64,000 nt of DNA from Desulfolutivibrio sulfodismutans DSM 3696 (GCF_013376455.1 NZ_CP045504.1:1054001-1118000), one strand, 5' to 3'; counted from the stretch's first letter, positions 16,526 to 23,880 are shown. Numbers and translations are program-made. Notes: generated by a model not told the origin, from the letters alone.

Positions 16526-16903
16526 ATGTCCAAAAAAGAATCACAATCTGTTCTTTCCACAGTCAAGGTGAGAAGTACTGAGTCTAAGTTTGACTCATCA
16601 AAGCTACGTCAACTTATTGAGCAGAATAAAAATGCCGATGAGATGATGACTGCTTTAAACATCAAGCACAAACAGACATTAAAGCAATACCTTTTAAAAT
16701 TGATAAGTGTTGATCGGAGATTTTATGAAATATCTGGCTTAAACACCAGAAACAGCAAAACTCTAGTCATTAATTCCAAGGGAGAGATTAAGATCAAAAA
16801 ACATATGATCGACTTTCCTGCCAATACATACAGCCCAGGTGTTCAATTTGACATTGAAGCAGACAATGAAAAAATTGTCCTCCGTCGGGTAACTACTGAC
16901 TAA
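16526..16903 (+). CDS. Small putative DNA-binding protein with AbrB-like C-terminus (second of pair)
   Basis: 125 residues from ATG 16526, preceded by a strong AAAGGAGG; an upstream in-frame start at 16484 is unnecessary. The middle shows a possible helix-turn-helix (NADEMMTALNIKHKQTLKQY). The C-terminus (NSKGEIKIKKHMIDFPANTY, then FDIEADNEKIVLRRV) resembles the SpoVT/AbrB swapped-hairpin fold, including the GEIKI strand and the final acidic-turn-strand. The overall plan and ending (DNEKIVLRRV against GDNIVLIRIV) match the preceding gene, so the two look like diverged duplicates, 69 bp apart. A terminator follows directly. The role is unknown; element regulation is the simplest idea. Confidence 0.55.
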   Translation: MSKKESQSVLSTVKVRSTESKFDSSKLRQLIEQNKNADEMMTALNIKHKQTLKQYLLKLISVDRRFYEISGLNTRNSKTLVINSKGEIKIKKHMIDFPANTYSPGVQFDIEADNEKIVLRRVTTD

Positions 16904-16911
16904 CACTCTTC

Positions 16912-16940
16912 AAGTCGCGTCTTCTGGCGCGACTTTTATT
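16912..16940 (+). terminator. Terminator after the AbrB-like pair
   Basis: AAGTCGCG (16912-16919) pairs with CGCGACTT (16928-16935) around an 8-nt loop and is followed by TTATTT. It lies 9 bp after the stop at 16903 and closes the two-gene unit. Confidence 0.8.
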
Positions 16941-17040
16941 TACTCAAGCTTAGGCTTCCTGCATTTTTGTTTTAATTAACAATGACTATCAAAAATCAGG
17001 GGATAACAATTAGTAATATGACTTTTATTTGACATAGTTA

Positions 17041-17997
17041 TTATATAATAAACTTGTTTCCACTAATTACTTTGAAGAAGTCTTTTTCAAACGGCAAAGA
17101 GGTAAAGCAACTGTCGGGATCTACATTAAAATCTTTAACATATTTCCGAACAATCCTAACTCCTCCTCCGTCTTCATTGCTATTAAATGCAGAGAAAAAA
17201 CCTACTTCAAATAGTCTCCCCTGAAATTGATTTAATATTATCATAACTTCTTTGTCTTCATGATTTACTAAAGTCTTTTTCATAAATTTTTTTAATTCGA
17301 ACATTTTAAATGTCCAGTCGGAAAATATCATTTCAGCACTTAGGCTTAGAGCTGTTGACATTTTATTGATATTTCTCTTTTGAAAATACCTTCTTTTCAT
17401 TCTCATTTCTAGTCGAACTGGCTCACCAAACTCATCCTTCTTATGATATATTTTTGCACCTTTAGTGCTGCTTTTTCTATTGTCATTAAGATATGTTGTT
17501 TCATTATATGCTAATGAAACAGCCTTTCCAGGGTTCTTGATATATGAAGTTATTTGCAACAATCTTAACAAGCTCAACTGGTCACTTGATATGATGTCTA
17601 TAGAAAATTCAACCTCGCTTATTCTGTAAGCAACCTTAAAAGTAAACTCAATAAAATTAACAAAACGAGAAGACGGATGATGAAGAGTGAGAGATGTTCC
17701 AAAATACATATTATTAATGAACACGAGTCTCAATGTGAGTCGATAGTATGCTCCATCGACTAAGCACTGGATATAAAATAGATTTCTCTTGTGCTGATGG
17801 CGTGTGCTGAAAGAACGGATAATGTTCCAGGCAGTATCAAGGGGAAGATCGAGATGAGAAACGAATATCCGTACATAATCAATTGAATAGGAGAGGGATA
17901 ATTCAGAGAAACAAAAATTTCGGTTCCGGTGGATATAATTATAGTATTCATTGAAATTGTTTACAATTGAATGCACCTGGAATGATGTGTCTTTCAT
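17041..17997 (-). CDS. Putative replication initiator (Rep_trans / phage gpII-like)
   Basis: A 318-residue AT-rich gene. Two short signatures recall rolling-circle initiators of the Rep_trans/gpII group: YRISEVEFSIDI (residues 124-135, like the R-x-D/E-hydrophobic-x-hydrophobic-D strand of these proteins) and, about 45 residues later, TKGAKIYHKK with GEPVRLEMRMKRR (the Y-x-K plus RxE pattern). The N-terminal third is unlike any domain I know. It is transcribed leftward, away from the recombinase genes, with a hairpin-rich 500-bp region upstream that could hold an origin. If correct, the island replicates after excision. The call rests on motif resemblance only; a phage-type DNA-binding protein is the alternative. 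Confidence 0.45.
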   Translation of the reverse strand: MKDTSFQVHSIVNNFNEYYNYIHRNRNFCFSELSLSYSIDYVRIFVSHLDLPLDTAWNIIRSFSTRHQHKRNLFYIQCLVDGAYYRLTLRLVFINNMYFGTSLTLHHPSSRFVNFIEFTFKVAYRISEVEFSIDIISSDQLSLLRLLQITSYIKNPGKAVSLAYNETTYLNDNRKSSTKGAKIYHKKDEFGEPVRLEMRMKRRYFQKRNINKMSTALSLSAEMIFSDWTFKMFELKKFMKKTLVNHEDKEVMIILNQFQGRLFEVGFFSAFNSNEDGGGVRIVRKYVKDFNVDPDSCFTSLPFEKDFFKVISGNKFII

Positions 17998-18524
17998 TGT
18001 TGTTTTTATTATATCAGGTTCTTTAACATTAATATCTATGTTTTAATTTTCATTTCATTTTCAACAATAACCTAAAGATATTTAGGATAAATCTATTCAA
18101 CTAGACGCTGGAGGTCTATAGTGATCTATCAACTTGGCAAATCCATCCAAATTGTTAGCATAATTTTAAGGTCTCCATTGACCAAGGAGATTGTCTTAGC
18201 TGTTATCGCAATAATAATAAAACGAAAGCTCTAGGGCAACCCCTGAGAAGTTGGGAGTCTTGTTGACTTCCTTCTTCTTTGTTTCAAACGGCGATTATCC
18301 TACCCCTTGTCCACCTGACATTTTCAATAAAAAGTTAGAGATATTTTAGCTTATCCTTACAATGTCCGTTTTGTATTAGAAACGGACTTACACATCATCC
18401 TGGCAATTAATCCTTTATATCTTATGGTGTTAGAAATTTAAAAGCTCTTGGACTTTCCCGAGTGCTTTTCCCAATGGTTGTTTATATCATCCTGGTCACT
18501 AAAACAATCTTTCAGGAGGTCAAA
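17998..18524. other. Intergenic region with hairpins upstream of the Rep candidate
   Basis: No convincing gene. Three small hairpins are visible: CCTAAA-GATA-TTTAGG (18071-18086), TAGAC-7 nt-GTCTA (18102-18118), and GTCCGTTT-8 nt-AAACGGAC (18364-18387). The region also holds the promoters of the leftward Rep candidate and the rightward recombinase. A replication origin here is possible but unproven. Confidence 0.4.
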
Positions 18525-19082
18525 ATGAGAGTCGAACCCATTACCAATCCCAAGCACATCAAGGCTATTAAAAAGCTTTTGAATGACAAACCTAGGGACA
18601 GACTTCTTTTCATAATGGGAACCAATAGTGGTCTCAGGGCACAAGATATCCTGTCGTTAAAAGTTTCCGATGTAAAGGGGCTAAATGTTGGAGACAGAAT
18701 AACCATAAAGGAAAAGAAGACTAAAAAGTATAATGTAATAATCATAAATGAAGAAGTAAGCGAGGCTCTTAGCTACTTCTTCGAAACCATCAACCCTAAA
18801 GATAGTGACTACCTATTTAAGAGTCGCAAAGGGGCTAACTATCCACTTACAACTTTCAGGGTCACTAGACTTGTTCAGTCTTGGGTTGACGAAATCAACC
18901 TGAACATTAACGCAGGAGCACATACACTTAGGAAAACATTTTGCTATATTCAAAGAACACAATTTGGTGTACCATGGGAAGTCATATCAAAGAGGTGCAA
19001 CCATTCATCTCCTTCTATCACAAGACGTTATTTAGGTGTGAAAGAAGAAGAAGTTGAGCAAATACTCTTGAATAATATCTAA
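18525..19082 (+). CDS. Minimal tyrosine recombinase (catalytic domain only)
   Basis: A 185-residue protein from ATG 18525, with a strong AGGAGGT ribosome site. All catalytic residues of the tyrosine recombinases can be placed: Arg38 (TNSGLRAQDIL), a Lys in KEKKTKKY (63-68), His133-x-x-Arg136 (AHTLRKTF), His160 (CNHSSP) and Tyr169 (TRRYLGV). The N-terminal arm-binding and core-binding domains of normal integrases are missing, yet the start and ribosome site are good, so this looks like a genuine short form rather than a truncation. It precedes the full-length integrase by 70 bp. It may assist excision, resolve multimers or invert DNA. Confidence 0.8.
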   Translation: MRVEPITNPKHIKAIKKLLNDKPRDRLLFIMGTNSGLRAQDILSLKVSDVKGLNVGDRITIKEKKTKKYNVIIINEEVSEALSYFFETINPKDSDYLFKSRKGANYPLTTFRVTRLVQSWVDEINLNINAGAHTLRKTFCYIQRTQFGVPWEVISKRCNHSSPSITRRYLGVKEEEVEQILLNNI

Positions 19083-19152
19083 CCCAAGGGGGGCTGTCCC
19101 CCTTTTCTTTCTTCTGATTTCAAAGTACCATCAAACAACCGGAGTAGTCAAT

Positions 19153-20289
19153 ATGAGCGTCCATGTCCGAGGGAATTCTTGGTTTGTAAGGTACAGAGAT
19201 ACCAATAAAATTCAGCAGCAGAAGCATTTCGGTGTCGGCCCTAAAGCTAAAGCGAAAGCCGAGGCATATGACCTTGAAATCAGACTGTTAAAAAAAAGAG
19301 GACACAACCCACAAGGTGTCCAGGACAAAGAGATGAATATTCAAGACCTCTACAATGCATATATTAAAGATTATGAACAACTTGGCAGAAGTCAAACACA
19401 AATAAGAAACCTAAACTACTTTTTTAACAACAAGGTGTTTCCAGATTTTCCGAAGAAAACAATTCAAAAGTTAACACATGATGACATGCTTAACTTTGCC
19501 ATTAAGTATAAAGACTTAAGCCAATCAACTAGAAACAGATATTTTATGTATTTAAAAGCATTGTTTAATTTTGGCATAAGACATGAGTTGATTAAGAATA
19601 ACCCACTTAAGCACTGGAAAAAACCTAAAGAAGAACCTAAGAAGTTCCAGATAAATGACGATGACCTTGGCATAATCCTAAAACATTCTATGCCACACCT
19701 TAAACTAGCCCTTCAACTCTGCTTCTATTTTGGTCTTAGGCCAGGTGCATCAGAACTATTTAACATCAAATGGAAAGACATTGATTTTGATGAAAATGTT
19801 TTAAACATCTTTTCAAGCAAAACAAAGACTTCAAGAAAGATACCAATTCCTGATAACTTTAGAACAAAGCTTTCAATTGCTAAAAAATCATCTCATACCG
19901 AATATGTAATTGAGTACAAAGGCAAACCTGTAAAGAGCCTAAGAAGGTCATTTGCAAGTGCTGTCAAAAAAGCTGGAATAACTTATCCAGTTAGACTGTA
20001 TGACTTGAGACACCTTTATGCTACTACCTTGCTCAATAGTGGAGCAGATTTGGCTGCTGTTAGTTCAATGATGGGCCACTCAGCTGTAACTGTAACTGCT
20101 AACGTCTACTATCAATCGATGTCGAAGGAGAGGGTGCGGGCCGCAAACCTTTTACCTCAACTGCATGAGGGAGGGAAGAAAATAGCTCGAGAAAGTAGCA
20201 ATGCCCCCCTGCCAACCGGCACCAACCACCCCAAGAAAAAGAGCAAGAAATTCAAGGTTGCAAATGTTGGTAGGATCGACAAGGAATAG
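19153..20289 (+). CDS. int: Site-specific tyrosine integrase of the element
   Basis: A 378-residue phage-type integrase with three parts: an N-terminal arm-binding beta domain (MSVHVRGNSWFVRYRD), a SAM-like core-binding domain (about 65-155) and a catalytic domain with Arg196 (GLRPGAS), Lys in SKTKTSRK (223-225), Arg286 in YDLRHLYAT, His309 (MMGHSAVT) and Tyr319/320. The usual first His of the H-x-x-R box is Tyr283. A basic tail (KKKSKKFK) follows the catalytic Tyr. The gene ends 33 bp from the right-hand tRNA repeat, the classic position for an integrase next to its attachment site, so it is the likely enzyme that inserted the island into tRNA-Arg. Confidence 0.93.
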   Translation: MSVHVRGNSWFVRYRDTNKIQQQKHFGVGPKAKAKAEAYDLEIRLLKKRGHNPQGVQDKEMNIQDLYNAYIKDYEQLGRSQTQIRNLNYFFNNKVFPDFPKKTIQKLTHDDMLNFAIKYKDLSQSTRNRYFMYLKALFNFGIRHELIKNNPLKHWKKPKEEPKKFQINDDDLGIILKHSMPHLKLALQLCFYFGLRPGASELFNIKWKDIDFDENVLNIFSSKTKTSRKIPIPDNFRTKLSIAKKSSHTEYVIEYKGKPVKSLRRSFASAVKKAGITYPVRLYDLRHLYATTLLNSGADLAAVSSMMGHSAVTVTANVYYQSMSKERVRAANLLPQLHEGGKKIARESSNAPLPTGTNHPKKKSKKFKVANVGRIDKE

Positions 20290-20322
20290 CAAGTATATCA
20301 TAGTGTTACATGGTGAGCAGTT

Positions 20323-20370
20323 GGACTACGAATCCGTAGGTCAGAGGTTCGAATCCTCTCGGGCGCACCA
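20323..20370 (+). pseudogene. Displaced native 3' half of tRNA-Arg(ACG) (attR)
   Basis: The 48 bases run from the anticodon stem to the encoded CCA. The first 18 equal 12671-12688. The rest has a complete T-arm of its own, AGAGG-TTCGAAT-CCTCT, instead of GCAGG/CCTGC in the intact tRNA, with both arms changed together so that pairing is kept. This is what integration should leave behind: the original chromosomal 3' end, now without a 5' half. A tRNA terminator follows at 20381. Confidence 0.88.
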
Positions 20371-20380
20371 TAAAAATCAA

Positions 20381-20411
20381 GGGATCCGTCGAAAGACCGG
20401 TCCCTTTTTTT
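20381..20411 (+). terminator. Native tRNA-Arg terminator, now at the island's right end
   Basis: GGGATCCGTC (20381-20390), a GAAA loop and GACCGGTCCC (20395-20404) form a stem with one wobble and one mismatch, followed by seven T. It lies 10 bp after the tRNA remnant, the spacing expected for a tRNA terminator. Confidence 0.85.
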
Positions 20412-20579
20412 ATTCCCGCGCCAGCGCCTTTTTCCTGGCGGGTGGCGGCGCGGGCATGGCGACAAAAATAGCAATGTCCCCTTGCCCAGCCGACCGTGAT
20501 GGCCTACAACAGAAATGCCCTCGAAGTCTTTTTCCCAGCCGGGCGTCCGCCTTCGAGGAATCCATCTGGAAGTAGCCCT

Positions 20580-20756
20580 ATGCTTGAAATCATCATTTAC
20601 GTTTTCGCCTCGATCGCCCTGGTTGTTGCGGCGGTCTTCATGGTTTCCCGCCTGCGGCCCGGATCCAATGACTCCATCGCTTCTTTCGACTTCGGCAAGT
20701 TCAAGACCCGCGAAATCAACAAGCGCGGCGTCCACGACAAGACGCGGTGGCATTAG
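20580..20756 (+). CDS. Small single-pass membrane protein (hypothetical)
   Basis: A 58-residue open frame with one clear membrane helix at residues 2-23 (LEIIIYVFASIALVVAAVFM) and a polar, basic tail ending KRGVHDKTRWH. A GGAAG about 11 bp before the ATG is a possible ribosome site. Codon use is GC-rich, as in the chromosome, so it belongs to the host side of the island boundary. I do not recognise the family. The evidence for coding is the clean helix-plus-tail design only. Confidence 0.45.
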   Translation: MLEIIIYVFASIALVVAAVFMVSRLRPGSNDSIASFDFGKFKTREINKRGVHDKTRWH

Positions 20757-20890
20757 CGCCCCTGGCCGGGGAAGATACGCCACCCAGATTTGCCCGTTTT
20801 ACCGTGGGGTTGGAGCGAGGCTGCATTCACGCTCAAGAATCGCTTGTTCTCCCATTCAGCGTTGATCCTGCCGACCCCGCCCAGACTCCC

Positions 20891-20918
20891 TTGACACCAC
20901 GACCGAATAGGTTATTTT
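20891..20918 (+). promoter_or_regulatory. Sigma70-type promoter of the riboswitch transcript
   Basis: TTGACA (20891-20896), a 16-bp spacer and TATTTT (20913-20918). Transcription would start near 20925, just before the first paired bases of the riboswitch at 20929. The perfect -35 box and the position make this convincing. Confidence 0.75.
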
Positions 20919-20928
20919 GAAACTCCTT

Positions 20929-21020
20929 GAAGGGGAGTAGCTCTTTCGGGCAAGGTCAACAGCACTGCGCTACCCGGCGCTTGGCCTTGCCGTCGACGCC
21001 AGTCGGCGAGCGAGACCTTC
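20929..21020 (+). promoter_or_regulatory. yybP-ykoY (manganese) riboswitch aptamer
   Basis: The conserved blocks of the yybP-ykoY family appear in order: GGGGAGTAGC (20932-20941), GGCAAGGTCAACAGCACTGCG in the left arm, CTTGGCCTTGCCG as its partner, and GGCGAGCGAGACC near the 3' end (21005-21017). The closing helix P1 can be made from GAAGG (20929-20933) with CCTTC (21016-21020). In this family Mn2+ binds between two docked loops and turns on exporter genes. Here it lies 75 bp upstream of the Tim44-like gene, with a TerC-family gene next. Identification is by memory of the consensus. Confidence 0.85.
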
Positions 21021-21054
21021 TGCATGAGCAATCATGCTGGAAGTCTCGTTTTTT
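21011..21054 (+). terminator. Riboswitch expression-platform terminator
   Basis: CGAGACCTTC (21011-21020) pairs with GAAGTCTCG (21040-21048), one C bulged, followed by TTTTTT. Its left arm includes CCTTC, the 3' strand of riboswitch helix P1, so aptamer closure and terminator formation exclude each other. Metal binding should therefore prevent termination: an ON switch. Confidence 0.85.
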
Positions 21055-21094
21055 ATTTTGGGGACCTCCAGCAGAAACCGCACTGGAGGCTTCC

Positions 21095-22105
21095 ATGCTT
21101 CACCATCCGCCATCCCTCGACAAACCGGCCGCCGATTGGCGGCGCGCTGCCGCCCGCCTCACGACACTTCTGCGCCGCATCGGCATCCCGCTGCTTGCCT
21201 TGTGCCTGCTCCTTGCGGCCGTGGACATGGCCGAGGCCAGGCGCGTCGGCGGCGGCAAGTCCTTCGGCAGCCGGGACACCTATTCCAGGCCCTACGACAA
21301 GCCCGCCGCGCCCAACCGCAACACCACGAACATGGATCAGCAGCCCGCCCCGGCCAACCCGGGCAGCCAAACGGCCCCCGGCGCACCCGCCGCCCGCCCC
21401 GGCATGTTCGGCGGCATGGGCGGCATGTTCGGCGGCCTGCTCATGGGCGGGCTTATCGGCTCGATGCTGTCCGGCGGCGGCCTGGGCGGCGGCTTCGGCA
21501 TCCTGGAGATGCTGCTCCTTTTCGGCGGCGTGTACCTGCTCTTCAGGCTCTTTGCGGGGCGAAAGGCAGCCCCCACGCGGCAGACCGCGTCCGGCGGCGA
21601 GCGCTTCGCCTACGCCACGGGCCCGGGCGGCGCTCCGGACACCGACCGGACGCCGGACGGCTGGGGCGCGCTGCACGCCACGCCCCCGGACCAGGATAGG
21701 AGCGACGCGGCTTCACGTCCTGTCATGCCCGCCGGTCTGGACGAGGCCGAGTTCCTGGCCGGGGTCAAGGCCCTCTACGCCCGGCTCCAGGCCTCCTGGG
21801 ACCGGCGCGACCTTGACGACATCCGGCAGTTCACCAGCCCCGAGGTGTTTTCCGAGATCGCCCGGCAGGCCGAGGAAGACCCGACCCCGGGCAGGACCGA
21901 CATCCTCATGGTCGAGGCCCGGGTGCTCGAGGCCGCTTCGCACGGCGGCCAGACCGTGATCACGGTCTTTTTCGACGTGCTTCTGCGCGAGGACCAGTCC
22001 GCCGGGAACCCCGGCCAGGTCCGCGAGGTCTGGCGCATCAGCCGCGACGAGAAGGCCGCCAGGCCGTCCTGGACCCTGGAGGGCATCCAGCAGTTGGCCA
22101 TGTAA
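21095..22105 (+). CDS. Tim44-like domain membrane protein
   Basis: A 336-residue protein from ATG 21095, with GGAGG 5 bp upstream. Residues ~29-45 are a signal-like hydrophobic helix (PLLALCLLLAAVDMAEA). A Gly/Met-rich stretch follows (about 105-130), then a second hydrophobic segment (ILEMLLLFGGVYLLFRLF). The C-terminal ~120 residues (EAEFLAGVKALYARLQASWD, later EVWRISRDEKAARPSWTLEG) have the Tim44/NTF2-like pattern of bacterial Tim44-domain proteins. Their function is poorly known; mitochondrial Tim44 tethers Hsp70 to the import channel. Control by a manganese riboswitch and the TerC-family gene downstream suggest a role in metal stress or transport. Confidence 0.8.
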   Translation: MLHHPPSLDKPAADWRRAAARLTTLLRRIGIPLLALCLLLAAVDMAEARRVGGGKSFGSRDTYSRPYDKPAAPNRNTTNMDQQPAPANPGSQTAPGAPAARPGMFGGMGGMFGGLLMGGLIGSMLSGGGLGGGFGILEMLLLFGGVYLLFRLFAGRKAAPTRQTASGGERFAYATGPGGAPDTDRTPDGWGALHATPPDQDRSDAASRPVMPAGLDEAEFLAGVKALYARLQASWDRRDLDDIRQFTSPEVFSEIARQAEEDPTPGRTDILMVEARVLEAASHGGQTVITVFFDVLLREDQSAGNPGQVREVWRISRDEKAARPSWTLEGIQQLAM

Positions 22106-22537
22106 GGCGCAATGCCTAAGCGGGTCGGGCCGCCCCGGCCCTGACGACGCCTTGTCCCGGGCGCGGCCTGGGTTGCCACACGGCAGCGCGGCCCGCACCC
22201 TTTCGGGCCATGCCCCAGCCGCGACGAAACAGGGGCTCCCGTTGAAAGACCGTGCGGGAGTCCCTGACCGGCCGACTGGTTGCGGCTGGGCTGGCGGGCC
22301 GTGACGCCAGACGGCGACCGCAGCGGCGGCATGGGCCGTCGCGAAGGCCAGGACGGCGACGGCCAGGACGGCGACGGCGCGACGCCATCAGATAAAGCCG
22401 CCTCACCCCCCGGCCCGGTAACGGCGGCGGCCACGGCGACCGGCCCATCGCCCCGGGCATGGCCTGCGGCGTCCGCCCCCGGGGTTGCACCCTTCAAAAA
22501 GAAGAACCGGTTCTCGGAACCGATCCGGAGAGACATT
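22106..22537. other. Gap between the Tim44-like and TerC genes
   Basis: The 432 bp hold no convincing gene. A 12-bp hairpin (22230-22241 / 22255-22266, one wobble) is not followed by a T-run. A perfect 15-bp tandem duplication (22346-22360, 22361-22375) lies further on. The frame of terC stays open back to 22280, but the extension is low-complexity and unlike TerC proteins. No second riboswitch was seen. Confidence 0.45.
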
Positions 22538-23746
22538 TTGGGAACGGCCTGGATGTGGATAGGATTTAATGTGTTGGTCCTGGCGCTTCTGGCCCTGGAC
22601 CTGGGCGTGCTGCACCGCAAGGGGCGCGAGATCGGCGTGCGCGAGGCGCTGCTTTTGAGCCTGGGCTATGTGGTCCTGGCCCTTTCCTTCGGCGCGGGCA
22701 TCTACCATTTTCTCGGGCCGCAGGCCGGGAAGGAATATCTCACCGGCTACCTCATCGAAAAAAGCCTGTCCATCGACAACATCTTCGTGTTCGTGCTGAT
22801 CTTTCTGCATTTTTCCGTGCCGCGCCGCAGCCAGCACACGGTTTTGTTCTGGGGCATCCTGGGCGCGCTGGTTTTGCGCGGGTCGCTCATCGTGGCCGGG
22901 GCGGCGATCCTGGCGGCCTTCCACTGGGTCATCTACGTGTTCGGGGCCTTTTTGGTGTTCACGGGGATCAAGATGCTGGTGACCGTGGGGCAGGAGCCGG
23001 ACATCGCCAATAACCGCATCAACCGGTTCATGCGCCGCCGCTTCCGGGTGACCGAGGGCTTTGAGGGGCAGCGGTTTTTTGTGCGGCGAAACGGGCTGAC
23101 GTACATCACGCCGCTTTTCATCGTGCTGGCGCTGATTGAGATCACGGACGTGGTCTTCGCCCTGGACTCCATCCCGGCCATCTTCGCCATCACCACCGAC
23201 CCGTTCATCATCTATACCTCCAACGTCTTCGCCATCCTGGGGCTTCGGGCGCTGTACTTCGCCCTGGCCGGCATCATCCACCGCTTCCACTACCTCAAAT
23301 ACGGCCTGTCGCTGGTGCTGGTGCTGGTGGGGGTGAAGATGGTCGTGAACGCCTGGTTCGGCGGCAAGGTGATCTCCACGGAACTGGCCCTGGCGGCCAC
23401 GGCTGGGATCATCGCCTGTTCCGTGCTGGTTTCAATGCTGAAGACCCGGGCCACGCCCGGCACGGAGGAAAAGCGCGAGGCGGCGCGGTGGTGGGTGCCG
23501 GGAAGTCCGGCCAAGGCTGAGTCTGAGACGGCGGCGGCTGGTGATGCTGCGGCTGAAGCTGCGGGTGCGGCTGATGCTGCGGGTGGAGTTGCGGTTGATA
23601 CCGGAACTGCGGCCGGGACGACGGCTGCGAGTGCGGCCGATGCTGCGGGTGGGATTGCGAGTGATACCGGGACTGCGGCCGGGACGATGTCTGCGAGTGC
23701 GACCACGCCCCGGCCCGGGGATGCGGACGTGCCGCCGAAGGGGTGA
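22538..23746 (+). CDS. TerC/Alx-family integral membrane protein (manganese exporter-like)
   Basis: About 402 residues from a TTG at 22538 (GGAG 7 bp upstream); ATG 22553 is an alternative start. The first ~310 residues are the TerC fold with about nine membrane helices. The two acidic helix motifs are present: EKSLSIDNIFVFVLIF and ALIEITDVVFALDSIPAIFA, whose Asp residues are thought to bind the metal. The alternative TerC/TMEM165-type name Alx refers to Mn2+ export in E. coli, where a yybP-ykoY riboswitch also controls the gene; here that riboswitch lies upstream of the preceding gene. The last ~75 residues are an Ala/Gly/Thr-rich repeat tail not normal for the family. Confidence 0.88.
   Translation: MGTAWMWIGFNVLVLALLALDLGVLHRKGREIGVREALLLSLGYVVLALSFGAGIYHFLGPQAGKEYLTGYLIEKSLSIDNIFVFVLIFLHFSVPRRSQHTVLFWGILGALVLRGSLIVAGAAILAAFHWVIYVFGAFLVFTGIKMLVTVGQEPDIANNRINRFMRRRFRVTEGFEGQRFFVRRNGLTYITPLFIVLALIEITDVVFALDSIPAIFAITTDPFIIYTSNVFAILGLRALYFALAGIIHRFHYLKYGLSLVLVLVGVKMVVNAWFGGKVISTELALAATAGIIACSVLVSMLKTRATPGTEEKREAARWWVPGSPAKAESETAAAGDAAAEAAGAADAAGGVAVDTGTAAGTTAASAADAAGGIASDTGTAAGTMSASATTPRPGDADVPPKG
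23570..23701 (+). repeat. 66-bp tandem repeat in the terC tail
   Basis: Two adjacent 66-bp units (23570-23635, 23636-23701) encode near-identical 22-residue blocks, ADAAGG-x-x-DTGTAAGT and similar. The repeat is in frame and within the Ala-rich C-terminal tail. A recent duplication is likely. Confidence 0.75.
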
Positions 23747-23880
23747 TGCGGGCGGGATGGCCCGGGAGAATCGCGCGGCACATCGCAAAGTCTGGTCGCT
23801 TCAGGCGATTTCAGAGCGGTCGCTGCACACGTCACACGCCGCGCCTGACGCAGAGCATGCCCATAGGCTGGAAATCGCAC

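Larger units (their letters stand above)
12671..20370 (+). mobile_element. AT-rich integrative element in tRNA-Arg(ACG)
   Basis: The segment is clearly richer in A/T than both flanks and uses A/T-ending codons. It is bounded by an 18-bp direct repeat lying in the anticodon-to-variable region of tRNA-Arg (12671-12688 and 20323-20340). The right end carries a complete displaced tRNA 3' half. Contents: a restriction-modification pair, two small AbrB-like candidates, a replication-initiator candidate and two tyrosine recombinases, the larger ending 33 bp from the right repeat as is usual for tRNA-targeted integrases. No phage structural genes or conjugation genes are seen. It fits an integrative or satellite-type element, or a phage/plasmid remnant, carrying a defence cargo. 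Confidence 0.88.

Noticed and set aside
20298-20783. Minus-strand open frame ending in RIRTSDLRIRSPT
   Set aside because: The C-terminal words are the translation of tRNA antisense, a common false-gene signature; the same appears at 12700.
22280-22537. Upstream extension of terC to 22280
   Set aside because: The extra ~86 residues are repeats and Pro/Ala-rich, unlike TerC N-termini; the TTG at 22538 has a ribosome site and gives the family start.
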